Origin: Gammaproteobacteria bacterium
GTDB taxonomy: Bacteria; Actinomycetota; Acidimicrobiia; Spongiisociales; UBA4744
Assembly (NCBI GenBank): GCA_011682695.1
Contig: JAACED010000012.1
Span: forward strand, 107,518 to 144,592
Direction: 5' to 3'
DNA length: 37,075 nt
In this document: piece by piece, positions 34,564-37,075 of the stretch
Layout of the letters: every line of letters starts with the position of its first letter
How positions within the stretch are numbered: position 1 is the first letter of the stretch
The notes under the pieces: model-generated
The model's database searches: none
Told to the model about the DNA's origin: nothing
Seen by the model: only the letters and a program-made list of their open reading frames with translations
Position numbers and translations under genes: made by a program

Positions 34564-35819
34564 CACTCCGACCGGTAGGTCACGTCGCCGTTGTGCACCG
34601 TTGCCATCACGCGACCCGTCAGCGTTCGTCCCAGGAATGGAGAGTTCTCCGACCGCGAGACGAATCGCCGGGGAGTCCATTGGACATCGGGAGCAAACAC
34701 GACGACGTTGGCCACCGCTCCGGGCTCCAGCCACCGGCCGTGTTCGGCGAGCCCTGCAATCTTGGCCGGCGCCACCGACATCCTCTCGAACAAGGAGACC
34801 GGATCCGGCGCGACGAACGTCTGCACTACCGCCGCGGCCGTCTCGAGCCCGATCACACCCCGCGGCGCTTCTTCGAACGGAACGTCCTTTTCTGCTGCCG
34901 CGTGCGGTGCATGGTCGGTCGCCACCGCGTCGATCGTACCGTCACGCAGGGCCTCGCCGACGGCGATTACGTCCTCTGGACTCCGAAGCGGCGGGTACAT
35001 CTTGTATGCGGCGTCCATCCGTTCGATCTCGGTGTGATCCAGGGCGAGATGATGCGGAGTGGCCTCCGCGGTCACCGGGAGACCTCGACGTTTCGCCGTT
35101 CGCACCAACTCGACCGTGCCGGCCGTAGACACGTGCTGTACGTGGTATCTGACGCCGGTGAGTTGAACGAGCGCGAGGTCCCTCGCAACGATCGTTTCCT
35201 CTGCGAGAGAAGGGATACCTGGCATCCCGAGCCTCGAAGAGACGGCACCCTCGTGCATGTGAGCGTTGCGAGTCAATCCGGGATCCTCGGCGTGTTGGGC
35301 GACCGTCCCGCCGAGGTCCGAGATGTACTCCATGGCGTGGCGCAGAAGTCCGGCGTCCTGTACGGCATCCCCATCGTCGGAGAAGAGTCGCACACCGGCT
35401 TTCCACAGTTCGTCGAGATGAGCGAGGTGCTCGCCGTTGCGGCCGAGTGTGATCGCCCCTGCAGGGATCACCTCCACGAGGCCGACTTCCCTGCCCCGTT
35501 CCTGGATATAGCGTGCAAGGTGTCCTGCATCGGTCGCCGGCTCGGTGTTCGCCATCGCCACGACGGCCGTGAAGCCGCCGGCGGCGGCCGCCCTGGAGCC
35601 ACTTTCAATGTCTTCCTTCCACTCCTGGCCGGGCTCACGAAAATGAACATGAAGGTCCACGAACCCTGGACCGACAAGCGCACCTTCACAATCGATCACC
35701 CGCTCCGCACGCAGGTGATCACCCACCTCGACCACTCGTCCTTCGCGAATCAGCACATCTGCCGTAGCGGGCCCATCCGGTCCGAGAACGACACCGCCCT
35801 GCAGTAAGAGTTCACGCAT
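34563..35819 (-). CDS. pyrC: Dihydroorotase
   Basis: 418 residues, amidohydrolase fold. Closes carbamoyl aspartate to dihydroorotate. Metal ligands His57/His59 in DLHVHFREPG, the loop LFSDDGDAVQDAGLL, QHAEDPGLT, HVQHVSTAGTVELVR, EATPHHLALD and AVATDHAPHA with the catalytic Asp. Both metal-site and substrate residues look intact, so it is an active enzyme rather than a PyrC' scaffold. ATG 35819 overlaps pyrB by 8 bases and has GGGGAGG before it. Confidence 0.96.
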   Translation of the reverse strand: MRELLLQGGVVLGPDGPATADVLIREGRVVEVGDHLRAERVIDCEGALVGPGFVDLHVHFREPGQEWKEDIESGSRAAAAGGFTAVVAMANTEPATDAGHLARYIQERGREVGLVEVIPAGAITLGRNGEHLAHLDELWKAGVRLFSDDGDAVQDAGLLRHAMEYISDLGGTVAQHAEDPGLTRNAHMHEGAVSSRLGMPGIPSLAEETIVARDLALVQLTGVRYHVQHVSTAGTVELVRTAKRRGLPVTAEATPHHLALDHTEIERMDAAYKMYPPLRSPEDVIAVGEALRDGTIDAVATDHAPHAAAEKDVPFEEAPRGVIGLETAAAVVQTFVAPDPVSLFERMSVAPAKIAGLAEHGRWLEPGAVANVVVFAPDVQWTPRRFVSRSENSPFLGRTLTGRVMATVHNGDVTYRSE

Positions 35820-36729
35820 CAGCAACCTCCCCTCCGAGGAGACGGAACAGAACCGCCATTCGGACCGCAACTCCGTTCGCTACCTGGGGTTGCACGAGCG
35901 ACCGTTCGTGATCGGCAACCTCAGGAGCGATTTCCACTCCGCGGTTCATCGGCCCAGGGTGCATCACCACGGCATGGTCCGGCATCTTCGCGAAACGTTC
36001 CCTGGTCATACCGAATCTGCTCACGTACTCGGGCAGAGAGGGAAGGACCGAGGCCCCACCGCGCTCGGTCTGGATTCTCAGCAAATACACGACGTCGCAA
36101 TCGAGAACGTCGTCGATGCCCTCCGCAGTCTCGACCGGCCAGCCCGTCAGATCCACCGGAAGCAGTGTGCTCGGTCCCACGAGTGTCACCTGGGCGCCCA
36201 GTGTCGAGAAGGTGGAGATGTCGGATCGAGCGACGCGAGAGTGTCTGATGTCTCCGACGATGGCGATACGGAGTCCGTCGAGTGTCCCGAAGTGCCGGCG
36301 AATGGTGAGCGCGTCGAGCAGGGCCTGGGTCGGATGCTGGTGCGCCCCATCTCCGCCATTGAGGACGGGCAGACCGGTCCACTCCGCGATTCGCCACGGA
36401 GCCCCCGTTGCTTTGTGCCGCACGACCAGCGCCTCCGCTCCCATCGCCTTGATGGTCAGTGCCGTGTCTTTGAGGCTCTCGCCCTTCGAGAGAGAAGAGG
36501 TGCCGGGGGAGAAACTCATCGTGTCCGCCGAAAGCGCCTTCGCTGCTCGCTCAAACGACATGCGGGTACGCGTGGAGGGCTCAAAGAAGAGCATCGCCAC
36601 TGTCCGACCCCGCAGCGCCGGGACCTTGGGAATCGGTCTCGAAAGTACATCTACGAACTCGTCGGACAGGTCGAGAAGGCTGTCCATCTCATCCCGGGAA
36701 AGTGTGTCGGTGGTGAGGAAGTGCTTCAT
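35812..36729 (-). CDS. pyrB: Aspartate carbamoyltransferase catalytic subunit
   Basis: 305 residues. First committed pyrimidine step. [16 protein letters not shown] (carbamoyl phosphate loop), [15 protein letters not shown] with the Ser/Lys contributed to the neighbouring active site, [17 protein letters not shown] and [13 protein letters not shown]. No pyrI. ATG 36729 overlaps the pyrR TGA (ATGA). Expressed with pyrC, pyrD and pyrF. Confidence 0.97.
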   Translation of the reverse strand: MKHFLTTDTLSRDEMDSLLDLSDEFVDVLSRPIPKVPALRGRTVAMLFFEPSTRTRMSFERAAKALSADTMSFSPGTSSLSKGESLKDTALTIKAMGAEALVVRHKATGAPWRIAEWTGLPVLNGGDGAHQHPTQALLDALTIRRHFGTLDGLRIAIVGDIRHSRVARSDISTFSTLGAQVTLVGPSTLLPVDLTGWPVETAEGIDDVLDCDVVYLLRIQTERGGASVLPSLPEYVSRFGMTRERFAKMPDHAVVMHPGPMNRGVEIAPEVADHERSLVQPQVANGVAVRMAVLFRLLGGEVADA

Positions 36730-37075
36730 GGGCCCCCCTCGATCCATACGCCGTCCTCACCGTCGATCTCGCTCAACCGCACCGTGACGCGCTGATCCTC
36801 CGAGGTCGGCAGGTTCTTGCCCACGTAGTCTGCTCGGATGGGAATCTGACGGTGACCGCGGTCGATCAGTACGGCGAGCTGTACTGCGGCGGGGCGGCCC
36901 AGGTCCGTCAAGGCGTCGAGCGCGGCCCTGATCGTACGACCGGTATACAGGACATCATCGACGAGCACGACCGTCCATCCACTGATGTCGAGCGGCATCG
37001 CGGTACGGAACAGCGACGCCCTTGGGCGTGCGGCGAGATCGTCGCGGTACAGGCCGATTCCAAGCGTGCCCACGG
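36726..37075 (-). CDS. pyrR: PyrR bifunctional regulator / uracil phosphoribosyltransferase, C-terminal part
   Basis: About 116 residues remain; the N-terminus lies beyond the window. PRTase motif [20 protein letters not shown] with the PRPP-binding acidic pair, then [25 protein letters not shown], typical of PyrR. In many bacteria it binds pyr mRNA in response to UMP and controls the operon at the leader, which would lie outside this window. Its stop overlaps the pyrB start. Confidence 0.93.
   Translation of the reverse strand, partial: VGTLGIGLYRDDLAARPRASLFRTAMPLDISGWTVVLVDDVLYTGRTIRAALDALTDLGRPAAVQLAVLIDRGHRQIPIRADYVGKNLPTSEDQRVTVRLSEIDGEDGVWIEGGP

Overview
The window is a slice of a high-GC bacterial chromosome, almost certainly Actinomycetota and most likely an Acidimicrobiia-type lineage. 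This rests on three things: a 23S rRNA about 190 nt longer than E. coli's in its 5' two thirds (room for the actinobacterial domain III insertion); an actinobacterial integration host factor (mIHF) between pyrF and gmk; and two gene strings that match the mycobacterial order as I know it. These are pyrR-pyrB-pyrC-...-pyrF-mihF-gmk-rpoZ-coaBC-metK-priA-def-fmt-...-rpe-ribD-ribE-ribBA-ribH and infC-rpmI-rplT-tsnR-pheS-pheT-...-argF-...-mpg, tyrS, TPR. The class is an inference; no phylogeny was run.

Layout. 1-1,103: the start of an exported peptidoglycan-binding protein and a TPR protein (both minus), then a terminator hairpin. 1,115-6,927: one complete rRNA operon on the minus strand (promoter, 16S, 23S, 5S). 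It has no tRNA in the 16S-23S spacer. Both processing stalks are visible. A 516-nt group I intron sits at E. coli position 1931 of the 23S. 7,047-9,346: a plus-strand pair resembling NfnAB / sulfide dehydrogenase. 9,573-10,751 (minus): tyrS, diverging from a class A penicillin-binding protein with PASTA domains (10,894-13,284, plus). From 13,327 to the end every gene is on the minus strand: mpg-argF-pheT-pheS, tsnR-rplT-rpmI-infC, the riboflavin operon (FMN riboswitch-ribD-ribE-ribBA-ribH), a response regulator/GGDEF gene with rpe, fmt-def, priA, metK, coaBC-rpoZ-gmk, mihF, and pyrF-pyrD-pyrC-pyrB-pyrR (pyrR cut by the window edge). Genes inside operons are packed with ATGA, GTGA or TGATG overlaps. 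The only stretch above 300 bases without a gene is 32,221-32,626, which is full of repeats. Shorter gaps (252-304, 9,347-9,572, 13,285-13,326, 18,196-18,270) hold nothing I can name.

The strongest unusual element is the rRNA intron. P1, P2, P3, P4, P7, P8 and P9 can all be drawn by hand, and P1 fixes the 5' splice site after U1931. Inside it lies a LAGLIDADG homing endonuclease gene that has lost its middle and shifted frame. This looks like an intron caught late in its life cycle: the ribozyme is kept and the mobility enzyme is decaying. Other points: infC lacks any ATG/GTG/TTG at the expected place and appears to start at ATC; TyrRS has TLGW and KMSQS in place of HxGH and KMSKS; PriA lacks the Walker A and DEAH motifs; the pyr cluster lacks carA, carB and pyrK although its PyrD looks class 1B; several genes carry a -10 box 6-9 nt before the start codon (leaderless pattern); and a dispersed 19-mer occurs in two intergenic regions 8.5 kb apart.
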